This document shows positions 44,228-57,063 of a stretch of DNA of 64,000 nt, one piece after another. The notes below the pieces were generated by a model. It worked only from the letters and a program-made list of their open reading frames with translations, did no database searches and had not been told where the DNA came from. This DNA is from Pelomyxa schiedti (Eukaryota; Evosea; Pelobiontida; Pelomyxidae): NCBI GenBank assembly GCA_020536535.1, contig JAHLWZ010000165.1, positions 1,804-65,803 on the forward strand, given 5' to 3'. The position numbers and the translations under genes are program-made. Numbering within the stretch: the first letter of the stretch is position 1; every line of letters begins with the position of its first letter.

Positions 44228-44793
44228 ATGACGATGACAACGACTCCACAACACGCGGGAAGCGTGACGTGCGCTGGTGGTGCCGTGGTTACGGTAGACA
44301 TTGGGCCGCTCATCGTACTTTCGCCGGTGATTCGCGCCCAAATAAAGAACTCGTGGCCGCACAGAGACGTCGCCGTTGGTGTTGCGTTGCCAGAAGTCAG
44401 TGACGTAGTGTTGTTGAAGGTTGGTTTTCGTTTCCTTCTTTTCCCCTCCCTTGCGATAAGGAAATCTTTGTTCTTATACTTGCAGATTTTAGGATTCTGT
44501 GCGGATTTTCTCAGGCTAGGAGCTGCTGTTACTTCAAAGTGGGAGGCTGATTTTTCATCAATGGAGACCTCTACTTTATGTGAAATTGCATCTGTATGAT
44601 TTTTTTTTTCTTTTTAGAGGTTTTCCAATGAAAGTCCATGCAGGCTTCTCATCATCTGCAACTCTCTTCTTTGATCGATGCCAGTTGCAAGGCCATAGCT
44701 GCTCTTATTAAGGGGAAAACACCTGCCGAAATTCGTGCTACTTTCAACATTCCTTACGATTTTGAACCTGGTTCCGACAGTGTGCCACTTTAG
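44228..44793 (+). CDS. SKP1-like SCF ubiquitin-ligase adaptor
   Basis: The start is ATG 44228 (an upstream in-frame stretch is not needed). Three exons: 44228 to about 44419, then ILGFCADFLRL to SSMETSTLCEIAS, then, after an intron 44596 to about 44642, ASHHLQLSSLIDASCKAIA and LIKGKTPAEIRATFNIPYDF, ending in VPL at 44793. The last block is the signature end of SKP1 (MIKGKTPEEIRxTFNI), which contacts F-box proteins; the first exon is a BTB/POZ half. About 150 residues, normal for SKP1, but the usual acidic loop and WCxHH-type C-terminus are replaced, and the N-terminus is divergent. It bridges Cullin-1 and F-box proteins. Confidence 0.85.
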
Positions 44794-44837
44794 AAAGCAC
44801 TTTATTTTTTTAACATTTGCCAGTGCCACCTCCCACC

Positions 44838-45694
44838 ATGAGGGACAAACTTCGCAACAAATTGATCTTTCGCGCCAGGAGCCAAACCTTAAAGAAGCTC
44901 TCAAAACCAGCTGTGAAACCGCATCCAGAACAACCTAATACCACTTTCAGTTCAACAAAACTTCCCAAACAGCATTTCCAACCTTCACATAAACAATGCA
45001 ACTCCCAGCTCGTTGGCTCTGCAGTTGAGGAGACAATAAAGAAGACACCAAACAAAGACCCCGAAGTAAACCCAACAGAGCCTTCACATACTCTTTGTGA
45101 CACTATTCTTCATTTACCCTTGACACCAGAACGGAACAACAATTCCCCGAATTGTAATGACCAGTCATCTCCACCCCCATCCCCAACTTCCCACACAAGC
45201 AACACACTCACGAATGAACCCCATATATTTTTCTACCCATCTCAGTGCACAACGCCATCCTCAGACCCTTCCGCACCTTCTCCAAAAGCCAGCTCCCCCA
45301 TGGTTGACACTTGTTCCTCTCAGTTGAACCACAGTGATACCGATTCTGATTTGGGACAGCCACTTGAAAGCTCCTCTGCCAAGGAACATCTCTGTGATAT
45401 GAGTACCCCCCAGACAAGCTGTTGCGCTGGTGACACTCAGGACAGTGACGAAGAATTTGATATTCAACTAGAGGAATTTCGCAAGAAGCTTGAGTGGCCT
45501 CCACCCACTGTTGTAAGTCCCCTTCTTTAATGTTGTGTCACACCAAACTGCAAAAGAAAAAGAGCCTCTCTCCCCAGCTGCGGACCGCACTGCTGTCAAA
45601 CCTGAAGGCGTTTTCTTCTATGCCTAACATTTCGGGGCCCCAGAGCAGCCCCTTGCCGGTGGGCTTCACTCCCAGCCCCACTCCGGCCATGTGA
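44838..45694 (+). CDS. Unidentified Ser/Pro/Thr-rich protein
   Basis: Two exons: 44838 to about 45512 (MRDKLRNKLIFRARSQTLKK at the start), then, after an intron 45513-45556, KKSLSPQLRTALLSNLKAF to a TGA at 45692-45694. About 270 residues. A basic N-terminus is followed by a long Ser/Pro/Asn region, an acidic patch (DSDEEFDIQLEEFRKKLEW) that could be a short helix, and a Ser/Pro tail. No domain recognised. It lies only 44 bp after the SKP1 stop, so promoter space is very short. Confidence 0.55.
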
Positions 45695-46079
45695 CGACAC
45701 AGTGAGGCCAGCACCATCCCGGGATATGGATTTCCCTGAACACAAACACCACTTGGTCCCTCAGTCCCTCACCTGGACAGTTCGATTTCGAGTGTGTGGA
45801 TGACTGGTTCTTGATGCTGGTGCTCACCCCCGAACATACCACTCTTTTCTCCAAATTACGTACACCACAATACTCTCAAATTGCACCCATACACCCTCTT
45901 TCTCCTAGTGCACATGCTTACCTGCATTCAGTCTGTGTGGAAGGTGGCAGTTGCACCAAAGGGAAATAAATTTCATACTACTTGCGTACTTTTTGAAGAA
46001 GAAAACAGTTTTTTCTGTTTAAGCAATGAATTTCCTTTAAGGCACCAAAAAACTTGTGTGCACAGGGAACAATATTTTA

Positions 46080-48738
46080 TTATTCCCACAAAACACATAC
46101 AGCTTTATCAGACGAAGCCACTTGGTGGCCAAGAGGGTTCCAATTAATTGCACAACCAGCCGACCTGAGAGATAGTTAAGGTGGAAAATCTTGAAAGGAG
46201 AATACTCACGTGGGTGTTCTGGGTGGTAGTATTTTTTCTAGTGCCTTGGTGCCGATGTTCCATACAAAAATGGCTCCGTTTGTTGATGCGGAAGCTACGT
46301 ACTTACCATCTGGGCTGTTTGTTTTGGAGGTTATAATGTGTTTTATTGTTATTATTAGTTATTGTGCTCTTTTGACCTGAAGCAAGCCTTTGTTGCCACG
46401 CCAGCATAGAAGTCATCGTGCCTAGAAGTTGTTACGCTTTGGGTATGAGGATTGGAAGAGGAAACCTGAACGTAGCGACCTTGGCAAATGTACCGATATC
46501 CACTAGGTTAATTACATTGTCTCGCCCACATGATAAAGAGTACTTGGCATCTTGTAAACAGTTAGATTAGGGATTATGTGCGAGGCTCACCAGGCGAAAG
46601 ACAAACGGAGAGTATGTGATTTTGATGTAGGCCATCAATGATGTGCTCAAGTTGACCTGTATGGATTAGTGATGTGTCAACAGAAGAAAAACAGGGGACA
46701 AACCATTTCTCACATCCCAAAATCTCAAGCCTTTATCAATGTGGGCAGAAATGACCATTCCAGAAGAACAAAGGCACAAGTCGTTACAACTACTAAAACA
46801 CATTATCGTTCGTACACAGTAACCCTTGACAAGATCCCAAACTTTTAATGTGCGGTCATAACCGCCAGTTATCTATCATTCTCAGTGTAGGGTAAATAGG
46901 AGAAAGAACTATACCACTTGCCGGGAGTTCTCTGCAAATGTTCCACAGTAGACTTTCCCTGTGTGGCCTGTCAAAGTGTGCTGTATGTTGTAAGAATGTT
47001 CTCAAGGTTATTTGGGAGAAACCCGTAATTTTCCGTTATTCACAGTCCAAACTCTAGCGATGTTGTCGTTTGAACAGCCCAATACCAATTCATCATTCGC
47101 AGAGATATTGACACTGTTGATACCTTGCATGGATCCTCCAAGAACGGACTTGGAAACACCTATCCAGTTTAGTCAGAATATTAATCCAAAAGAGAATGAA
47201 AACCAGTTGCGACATCCCAGACTCGAATAAATTTATCGGTAGAACCTGTTACAAGGAGTGTTCCAGTTAGGTTATACAACACTGAATTGATGTCTGCTTG
47301 ATGCCCTTCCTTTAAATCTGTCACAATAAAACGGGAATTAATTTCGATACCAGCAGTTTTCTTGCTGCAGTCGGAATTTTAACATGGGTTGCATCAAACC
47401 TCCTAGGAAAAGTCAACTTAGGGGTGTTTTAAAAAGCAGTACATATTCGCATCAAGTGCAGAAGCTGATCTAAGGAATACAGCAGCCTTAGGCTCTGGAG
47501 TTGGTGAAACAGGAGGCTTAGCAGACTAGAGTCCTGATAAGCCCAAAAACGAAAAAGGTAATAGAAAACCTCTTGTCTGGCTTGAAAAGTGATGTTTTCT
47601 TCATTCATTCTACTAGCTATCTCACTTTTCCGTCTCAATTCTCGGTCTACAAGCTAATGGAAAGCACTTCAGAACCAGAAATCCAAAAAAGGTTCTATAC
47701 CACAGAGTTCTCTGCTCTCAGTTGTTTTGCTTTTTCTTCTTGTTTTATATAGTCTATCTGGGGAAAATTAATACCTCACAAAATCAAGAAAGGTACCTGA
47801 AGGCTGTGTAATTCGCTCCTGAGAATTGACATGGTCGTTTCTTTTTCCCGTAGATCACTTTCCAATTTTTTACGTGCCATTTCATCCTCAGAAAATTGAG
47901 ACCGTAAGTCAGAAAGTCTTTTATAGTAAGAAATGACCCCATAGTGGGAGATTACTCTTTTTCTTTTGCAGCGATCTTGGCAGTTAATTGCTTGTTTTCT
48001 TCTGTGAGTTGGTATATTGTCTTCCCGTACTCCGAATTCCGTTTAAGTGTGTCAGTTAATTCGTTGGTTAGCTTGGTGACCATCTGTTGATAAGATGAAG
48101 CACTGTTCAAAGTAAGCTGTGCTAAGGATACGGTATTTACTTCTCATTGGTTGTAGGAACGGTTTTTGCTCGCCGGAAGTTGGCATTTTCAATACGCAGT
48201 TGACCAACCTCTTGGTCAAGTGTGTGGTTTTGTGAAACCAAAACAGCTTCGTGCTGCAGAAGCTCGGTGTCTAGTAAGAATGTGAAAACAAAGAAGACCG
48301 AGTAGTAGGGCGTTTACTCCGTTCTATAAGTTGGGTCACGTCCGACGATTTAATCATGTCACGCGCCATTAACAGATTGAAAATGCACTGCTTGACCAAG
48401 GGAGGGCACTCTATCGTAGCACCAACAACGGGAGTCATGCCAGGCTGTGCTGGCGGCGTAACGCTTGCGAAAACAGGGGCCACCGTAGGCGACGGCGGCG
48501 TCGGCAGTGCACTCAATGCCGGTTGAAGTGATGCCATCTGCGACGACGCGGTAACATAAGAAACAGGTTGTATAGGTGGGCTCAGTGGTGCAACAACAGT
48601 GACAGCAGCCGAAGCGGCGACGACAGACGTTCCGGTGGTATCAACATCCGTTGGCGGTCCCGTGACATAAGGCGGTTGCACTGGAGTGGTTGGGATCTCG
48701 TTGTTTGCCGTAACACCACCTTCCACATACGACGCCAT
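46080..48738 (-). CDS. ATG16-like coiled-coil / WD40 autophagy protein
   Basis: The start is ATG 48738 (MASYVEGGVTANNE). The first exon is an Ala/Thr/Pro-rich region with VKQCIFNLLMARDMIKSSD. Following exons form a long coiled coil (HEAVLVSQNHTLDQEVGQL, MVTKLTNELTDTLKRNSEY, SDLREKETTMSILRSELHSL), then DRELRRKSEIASRMNEEN, like the ATG16 R-x-x-x-KAxEADRMNE block. WD40 blades follow: INSVLYNLTGTLLVTGS/DKFIRVWDV, NIARVWTVNNGK, TGGYDRTLKVWDLVKG, GKYVASASTNGAIFVWNI, and a last blade ending VLWE at 46080. Over ten short introns. ATG16 with ATG5-ATG12 directs ATG8 lipidation on autophagosomes. The N-terminal ATG5-binding helix is not obvious. Confidence 0.75.
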
Positions 48739-48956
48739 CCACTACTACCTTCGTTTTTTTTTTTTTTTTGTGTTGTTTTTGTTGCCGTTTCAAGATCTAA
48801 ACACTGGGAAAACCCCGATTCTCCTCGACTTGCTGGTAGATCGACCTCAGTTCCAAGCACGGGTAGATCCATGACCATGAAGTACCACAAGAGAGAGGAG
48901 ACAAATGCATGTTCATCACATTCTGATGATCATTGCACTTCCAAGAAATATAATTG
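48739..48956. promoter_or_regulatory. Bidirectional promoter interval
   Basis: 218 bp between the divergent starts of the ATG16-like (48738) and TTI1-like (48957) genes. It contains a T-tract at about 48757-48772 and no other ORF of interest. No core motif was identified; function is inferred only from gene orientation. Confidence 0.4.
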
Positions 48957-51900
48957 ATGGCGAGTGCGGACCGTGGTGAAGAGGCTCTTGTACGGGGAAC
49001 AGGCACAGGACTCGTGGCGTGGCCGTACGTGGTGTACACGCTGAGGACCGGGGGGGGCAGGGAGGACGCCAAGCTGGAAGCCCTGGCCCTCGCCGCCCGG
49101 CTGCTGCGCTCCCGGTCTCCGGAGGACGACGCCCCCGCGACCTACTTCCACACCCTCTACCCCTGCCTCGCGGGGGAATTCGTCGGCGTACCCCCCTCCG
49201 CCGCCGCGGCCCCCGCTCGGGCAGCGCCGCCCCCTGCCTCGCCAGCGACGGCGGTGCTCCTGCGGGCGCCAGGCGGGGGAAGCAGCGGGGGGAAGTACAC
49301 GGGGGAGAGCGGGATACGGGCGGCGAGGAGGAGCGAGGAGGTGCGGGTGGGGGCGCTGGCGGCCCTGGAGGCCCTGCTGGACAAGTACGGCGGCCGCGTG
49401 GACGCGACCGCGGACCGGTATATGCAGGGGGTGTCGACCTCGCTCGTGGCTTCTTTTTTGGATGACGTCAGGGACAGCGGGAATAGGTGGGCTCCGTCCC
49501 CTTGTCGCCTGCCATTTTGAATGCTTCCTAACTTGCTTTTTTTCTTCTTTGCATTTTCTCCTTCCTTCTCTTGCTGGGCACTCTTTGGGATGCAGAGAAT
49601 TGAGACTGCTATGCATTAAATGCCTGGAGAAGCTTCTTGTGAATGTGAAAAGGAACAACCCGGCATTTCTAAGGGGGCTTCTACCTGGAGTTGCCTCTAC
49701 TATGTTCAAAGTCGCAACTGGTGACTCCTTTTCCGTCACTGTCTTCCCTTAATTCAGTTAGGTGACTACAAGGCAGGTGGCTACATTATCAGCAATGCAA
49801 TCCGGGTAAAATATTGATAGCATTACCAAAGCTGACTAATGTCTAGGTTCTAGCCATTACATTCCACAATACCCTTTCCACATCTACTGATGCTGAAGGA
49901 GCTTGGCGAAGTGAAGTAGCCACAAAGTTTCGTGTAATTGTATCTGCACTCTTTGGATCTTCTCTACCACATGAAATTCAATCAAAATGGCGTGTGCGCT
50001 TGGCCTTGGTAGAAGGTGCTTCAGTATTACTGAATGTGGCAAAATTGGTTGAGACCTGGGAAACCACAGTAAATGAGGAACAGGGTACATATCAACATCT
50101 GGTTAATTGTCTTGTATTCCATTGTTACGATGAAATTGATCAGGTGAGAAGTGAAGGATTGCAAAATTAATCTAATGCAAATTAGGTGGCCATAGCCAGC
50201 CGAAAGTACTTGCTGGCTTTATCAAATCAGCTTCAACAAACTGTGCAGCTGCCTGGTAGACCTATCTTCCATAAACAAAAAACTCACCAAACATCATTAA
50301 GACTCAGCTGCTTCTGAAGGTCTGGTGGAAGAAGCTCTCAGGTCTATTCAAGCTACATTCCACAGTTCCAACCTCCCACCAACCCCGGCACATTTTTCTG
50401 TGAATGATATGTTTGCCAAGCACTTATCTCAACTGATTGGCACCCTTGGGTCTCCCACATCAAAGACGGACCAAGTATTGTTTTCTAGGCCAGTGATGCA
50501 CTCACTTAACTGGTTACCTCAAGATTACTTTTGAATTAAGAGGCATAACTGGGTATCTAATACTGTTGGGAACCTTGACAGAGCCAGTTCTGCAGACTTG
50601 TGCACAATCCTTCATAGAGAAACTAATCCAGTTGTGTGAATTTGATCTATTTGATGTAGTTGCAGAGACTCCATTTCTCAACTCTTCTCGTGGTATGTGC
50701 TTAAGGGCATACAGAGATGTCTTATAGTTGTAGTAAGCACTACATTAAGGCTGGAAGACGTTACCGATTTTCATACAGCTCAGCCTTTGTCACTTCCAAC
50801 AGATTACCCTAGAAAAATACTGAAACATTTTCAGTATGGAGTTTGACTCATTTTTTTTTTTTCATCCATTACAGTGACGAAAAAGTATACAATGCCATCA
50901 CTGAGTTATGTACCACTTTGGGAAGCCTCCCCTCACGTACTTTGTTTGTCGATATTATGTGCTCAATGCTTCATGATGAAAAGTACACACTATCATTTCC
51001 TCAGGTGAGACAGTTTCAGGTGTAACACCACTAAAAGTGTCTACCAGATTTGTTTCCTTCTTACAGGGATTCTCTCAGTAAAGAATCGTAAAATAGTTTC
51101 GCACTTCAGCCTTGTTGAGAATCACCCAATATTGCCACTGGACTCAGCAATTAGCAGTCTTATTCTTGATGCGTGTATCCCTCTGACGGTATGTACTTTT
51201 TTATTGTGTACCCACTCAGCGGCCTTTTTGCTAATCAGAGCTGGGAATCTTCAGACACACCTCTCAAAGGAAAGCAGAAGAAAAGTTGTGTTCTTGCAGC
51301 AAGTCTGGCTGTTGAATGTATTGGCACACTTTCCAGAGCAATGGGTCAAGCCTTTTCCTCTCATTTGTTGACGTCATTGTATCCTATCTTGCAAACTTTG
51401 GGGTATGACTTGAGCTTTTTTGTTGCGCAATGAAGAGATTGACATAACTGAGTGAGCCAAGTAGTTTCTTCATTGCACAACAGAGCCATGCAAAGAGTGA
51501 CAGAGTGGAGATTAGCCTTACATATTATCTCATTTAGTGTTATTGCAGAGATTACGAACCAGCTGTGGTTGAATCTTCGTGGATGTGTCTCTCTGATTTT
51601 GCCAATGCCTGTGAGCTTAAAGATGTACCCTCCTTGATAGCTCAAAACGTGGATTACATATTGAATAATATCCAGTACCACATTCACCACATTGGTAAGT
51701 AATAACTCGGCAAAGTAGTGCCTTAACAAAGAGCAGACAGCTACCCGAACACCACTTTAGTCTTCCGAGGGATTTTAAATTTTGCTGGCGCTGGATTCCT
51801 TCCTTTGCTTGAAGACACTCTGGATTCAATTCTCAAAATGTTGGAAGAAAAATCCAGGTCATATTATATCTCATAGAGGAGAAATCTAATTCGTTATCAA

Positions 51901-53164
51901 AGTTTATATACAGAATCTTTCTTCCGGATATTACATAGCGTCACCTCAGTTATTGCATCTGAAGCAAAAAAGAATTCTCCAGCTCCCTGTTCTGCTCAGG
52001 ATGAGTACCCTTTGGATAATTTACCCTCCACAAGTGACAATAGTACTGCACGTGACTCCAGCAGTACCGTTGATCCTGATGTTGCACGAAACTTTTTTGA
52101 AGAGCATTTGAGAAAACAGCAGGAACCCTCTGTCGACGATTGTGCACCGGTACCATTTCCAATCAACTTCTGTTAATGAGCAGAAGGCCTATGAAATGGA
52201 ATCGGAAAAATCTTCAAGAGACCCTGCACAGAGGCAACGGATAGACTATATAGGGAAAATATTGGAGAGGTGCCAGCACTATCTCGATTTTCGCGTGCCT
52301 GCTGTTCGGATACTCGTTTTGGAGATAATAGCGAAGGTAAAGCAACTTCAGTGATAGTAAATACTTAGAACAATCACAGGGTATACAAGCACTTGTCAAT
52401 GACCGAGCACCAGAAACATGTTTGGCTACTTCAAAAGAAGTTGCAATATGGCCGCTACTACATGTTCTCTGGGACCCCCTTGTTTCGAGGCTATTTGACT
52501 CTGAAAGAGTGTGCTAATACCTTTTGTTACCTTTTCTTACTCTTTAAAGCCTGTCATAGTAAAAACCATTGGAGTTTTTTCGGTTATTTCCACTCTGTGT
52601 CAGAGTGTATTGGCTAGTAGATTCAGTCAGACTGTGTGGCCTTCATTAAGCAATAGAATTGTCCCTTTCTTAAAAACGCTTCCCGTGGACAGAACTATCA
52701 GCCAGGTTTTTTTGTGTTCACCCCTCAGGAGTTTCTTACTTTCCTTTCTCAGTTTGATTGGAATTTCAAAGAGATGTCCGCTATAACGGATTGCTTAGCA
52801 ACTATTTCACAGAACATAACAATTTCCCGCAAGACAGTTTTGGATATATGTCACACGTTTCTGCCTCTACTCTCTCAATCATGCCCAGAACCGCTTCAAC
52901 AACGGTACCACTTTCACTCAATTCCCCACCCCTTATAATTATTACAGAGCAATAGAATTGTTTCTCGCCCTGGGTGTACACAACGGGGAGAAAGTGTGGT
53001 CATTTGTCTCGCCTATGGCCGGCACAACAGCCGCACTCGGCCCAGTACCAACCCCCCTTGTGGGTTTTGTATGTCCCCCTCCACAATGGTTCTTTTCCAC
53101 ATCCAGAGATAACAACCAGTATCATCCAGCATGTTCTCGTCTTGCACGCAAATTAGCAGCATAG
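48957..53164 (+). CDS. TTI1-like HEAT-repeat protein (TTT complex)
   Basis: The start is ATG 48957 (MASADRGEEALVRG). About 15 exons. The N-terminal exon is GC-rich with an Ala/Pro insertion; then come helical repeats: LRLLCIKCLEKLLVNVKRNN, NALRGAWRSEVATKFRVIV-like segments, and QVAIASRKYLLALSNQLQQ. The C-terminal half contains RIDYIGKILERCQHYLDF, IWPLLHVLWDPLVSRLFDSE, VKTIGVFSVISTLCQSVLAS and FSQTVWPSLSNRIVPFLK. The last group matches the conserved region of TTI1 (a Trp-Pro motif, then AVxVIxxL and a second Trp-Pro). The stop is at 53162-53164. TTI1 with TELO2 and TTI2 helps mature PIKK kinases such as TOR and ATM. The identity rests on this C-terminal block and overall HEAT content. Confidence 0.65.
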
Positions 53165-53467
53165 AGACGAAACACCACAAAAAAAAAAGTGTCAGTTGCA
53201 TCCCAGAGGTGCTATAAACATTATTTGTTCTTTAAAAACTCTTTTTAACATCACTCTCTCCTTTCTATCCCGTTGTGGACGTGCTTGGCACAATTTTTAC
53301 AAAAAGCAAATTGTGGGCTCCGGCTTTCGTGCGTGGTAAAAAAAAAAGGCATTCCTAAGAAAATGAACACTCAACAAAGGATTTTACATTCAAACGCAAA
53401 ATTTAGCCCACCTTGTGGGCTGCTATAAACACGAAAACGTAGATAGAGCATGCCTCCACCCCCATTA

Positions 53468-56400
53468 CTAGGAGGCTCTGTCAGCAGCACAAGGGGTGGC
53501 TGTAGCGCCCGAGGTTCTCAGCGGTGTGTTGGTTGCGGTGCACGAGGTCCGCAGTGGGGTGTTTGTTGTAGTTCCCGAGTTTTGCAGTGGAGTGGTGGCG
53601 GTTGTGGTTGCGGCGGTCGCGGTGGAATGTGGGCCCGAGGCCCTAAGGTGACCGTTGGAGGGGGTGGACTGTGGGCCCGAGGCCCGCAGGTGGCCGGTGG
53701 CGGGCGGCGACGTGCGCGGCGACGAGGAGAGCTGCTGCTGCCACGATGAAATGTTCATCTTGGCGTTGGATATGAGCTCGGACACCTCTGGCATGACACC
53801 GGCAAGAGGGTCAAGGAGTGGCATCATCACAAACTGAATGAATGTAGACTGCATTTTAGCTTGGTTGGTGTTGTGTCTATCCATGAATGGGGAAACATCC
53901 ATTTTCAAGGATTTCTCCTTGTCTCCTTGGCCAAAAAGTTCTGTCCAATGGTGTAAACAGAAATCTGGGTGTGTTGGAAGATACCTGCAACAACTTTATT
54001 TGCCCAAACTGATGCAATTTTCCATGGCCTGGACACATTTGATATGTCTGCGACCTTCAACACAACTCTTTCAAGGGCAAGGCGGTGTTGAGAATTTCCG
54101 GAATCAAAGTGGGATACTTTTAGGATGGAGTTGAATTCTCCAATAACTTCGAGATGCTTGGCCATATCTAAAATAACTCAGGACACAGCGTTATACTTTA
54201 ATTATTGTACCAGTTGAGAGTATCAGAGTTATCACCGACTTACGGAAAAGGCGAAACTGGTCAATTGACAAATGCTTTAGGAAGTTCAAATTCTCCTGCT
54301 TCAGGAGTTGGAAGAGTCTCGCTGCATGCATACTCTCTAAGACTGATTGGTCATTATACTGGATGGCCAAGGGATCCATTGAAGATACTAAGAAGTTATT
54401 ATTTACACCTACGAAAGTCAGAAATGAGGGTGATGACAGGTAAATAACCAGGATGACAAAGGTCGTGAGCTAGGGCAGCAATGAGTAAAGCAAGCTTTTC
54501 TAAAGGCGGTATATTACATAGAAGCTCTGTACACATAAGCCAATGTACAGCTTGCATTACATCGGCTGCGTGGAGACTAAGACAAGGAGGTTAAATACGA
54601 TAACCCTCAGTTTTTTGTTCGAACCTTGTGTGATAAGGATTCGTATCCACGTAGTTCTGCTCTGCTACTATAGCAAATCTGATGAATTACGTTACAAGTG
54701 AAGAATTTAGAGAGGCCTTATTACGCCATAAAGGTGGCTTCGTCGATTTCAAACTCTTCAATAAGACCATGGTGTCTAAGCAATAAACAGGCGATGGTAC
54801 TGAGGGTATGCGCTTCAGCTGTTTGTGTGTACTATAATTTGCTTACTGAACGCAACATTAAAGGTTTCCTACCTCAAAGAGATCAAAGCTCCACTTGTTT
54901 ATTCGATGTTCGGTTACCTTTACACCACACTTAACCACGCCAAAGTTTGAATTGGAGGGAGTCACAGTCCTGGCAGGAGTACAAAAGGAACCCTACTAAC
55001 ATTAAAGAAATCGGGAAAAACGGGCTGATACTTCAAGTTTCGGAACTAGCTGATCTAAGAGGAAAGCTTTTGCTTCTGACTCAACGCACATTAGTTGTTG
55101 TTCATCAAACTGATACCTACTTAGGTGAGATTTTATTGTTATTCAGAATCGTACAGCTTCTTCTCTGCAATGAGGTGCTTGATCAATTCTAAGTTCCTAG
55201 AACCGTGTGAGTGCCATTTAATTGATCGCGAGTCCAACCTCAATTCATTTGCCTTTAAATGAGAATTTCCTTGTAATTCCTCTAGCATTTGAATTACGGA
55301 TTCGGCTTGAGAGGAAAACCCGATGTCCCCTCGCATTTGAATCATTACAGAGAGCTATGAAAGATAAGCTACGCTAAGCACAATAGAAAGATACTTGTCT
55401 CTGCAGTGCGTCATTGGACTTCTGCAGTTTTCTTCGCTGATGTATCAATAATGCCATACCAACCAAAGATATTCCAAATAGTGCTGCTACACTACACACA
55501 ATTGCTGGAACTAGAACTTCGGCACTAGGACCCCCATTGGATCTTGCCGGTATCCATGTTGCCCATGTCTACAAATTATTAGTTGTATGGCCTCAAAGAC
55601 TTTCTTACAGCTGTATGATTCTGTAGCCAGAGGCAACTAGCTTCCTCATAAGTGAATCCTCTTTCTGCAACGTCATCTGCAAACCAACTTAGTAATCTTC
55701 GAAGCTGAGAGAACGCCTACACATAATATCCATTTGGTCCTCATTGGTCAGGGACAATTGCTTGAGGAGAGAGAATTCATGAGGAAATTCTGTTGGAAAC
55801 ACAGGCCACAATGCCTTATATAAAACTTCCTCAGGATAGTCACAGAAAACATCAGAAGAATGCTCATAGCAAGAATCAGTGTAATATGGCAGGGTGACCC
55901 GACTAAGAGCATGCTTGAGAAGGTAATGGTGAGGGTCCCACAAATAAAACACTATGCACTGGTGCAATTCAAATGCTTCATCAATCTTTGCAAGTAATAC
56001 AGATTCATCAGTCGGTACTACCGCGAGATTCCACCCATTGCTTCGGCAAATTTGTTCATCAAAAGTGGCCCACGGTGAAGACCATAAAGTATGATTAACA
56101 GCTGTAAAGAATTCCTCCCTCTCAGAGGGACTCATCCCGACAAAATTATCTGTAACCAATATTAGTGCATTAAGAGGGAAGAAAGAAAGCACGTACCTGC
56201 CCGCGGGTACCTCTCAAGGCAAAATGTAGGGATGTACCAACCATTTCTTCCAATTACTCCCAGGGGTCCCCCATTAATAACTTGCCCACTCCCAATGTAA
56301 GCTTCTTTATCTTGCTCCTCTCCTGAGGTCCAAACTTCCAAAGCAATATGCCCTGTGCCCTCTCTTAGAAGCTCCCATTTTTCGTGATTATCTACAACTG

Positions 56401-56659
56401 TTGTCTGTTGAGTGTCAGTGTAGAATATCCAAAGGTTAAGTAAAAAAAAACTCACAGTAACAGCAGTGCCCAACTTTTCCTGTAGCAAAATTGTGGCTAG
56501 TGCCAAATTGACGTCGCTGGCCATCCAGTAGCCGCCCACAATTGCGACGGAGCGGCTCCCGTCCGGAGTGTACCGATCTTGGAAACAAACACTCGACGCC
56601 ACCGGCAGGCCTAACGCACACACAAGTAAGAAAAGAAGGCCCCCGTTGTAGTTGCTCAT
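53468..56659 (-). CDS. Receptor phosphodiesterase: betaine-binding-type ectodomain, TM helix, cyclic-nucleotide PDE
   Basis: The start is ATG 56657-56659, giving a signal peptide (LLFLLVCALGLPVASS). The ectodomain reads SVAIVGGYWMASDVNLALAT, HIALEVWTSGEEQ, PLGVIGRNGWYIPTF and IVFYLWDPHHYLLKH, the layout of bacterial glycine-betaine/choline binding proteins (OpuAC/ProX). A transmembrane helix follows (VPAIVCSVAALFGISLVGMA, near 55530-55470), then a short coiled coil, then a class I cyclic-nucleotide phosphodiesterase: DTNPYHTR, LAALIAALAHDLCHPG-like helix, AIQYNDQSVLESMHA, LILST/DMAKHLEV, VLKVADISNVSRPW and KMDVSPFMDRHNTNQAKMQ. The metal-binding His/Asp set appears intact. The C-terminus is Thr/Ser-rich. 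It would hydrolyse cAMP or cGMP inside the cell under control of an external ligand. About 14 introns. Confidence 0.8.
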
Positions 56660-57063
56660 CCTGAAGATCCCGCAGGTCGCACCCCTAGGACCTACTTTTT
56701 CCTTTTCTCGTCGTACCGCGAAGTGATGTTTGCTTGCAAAGAAAAATGCATTTTTCTCGGATGAGCTCATTGAAGTAGGTTCGAGTTAATCAAGATCCAC
56801 CAGAATCAATCGGGAAACGGCTCTTTTCGTTGCTTTGTCATTGTCTTTTTCCACGCGGGTCAAATCAGGAGGCTTCGAAGAGACGGGGGGGAGTCTTGTT
56901 CAGTTGAGTCGGGGAGACCCAGACAACACCAGACAACACACAGGTGTGATGTGGTTCACAGAGCAGGTCTGCTTATGACAGCGACTCCTGGCAAATTACT
57001 CAAAAGGAAAAAATAAGCTTGTTTTCATCACTTTCAAGGAAGGTGCCAAGAGCCAATCAAACA

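Noticed and set aside
49019-49739. Large Arg/Gly-rich ORFs on both strands
   Set aside because: They arise from high GC in the first exon of the TTI1-like gene; the frame from ATG 48957 splices on to helical repeats.
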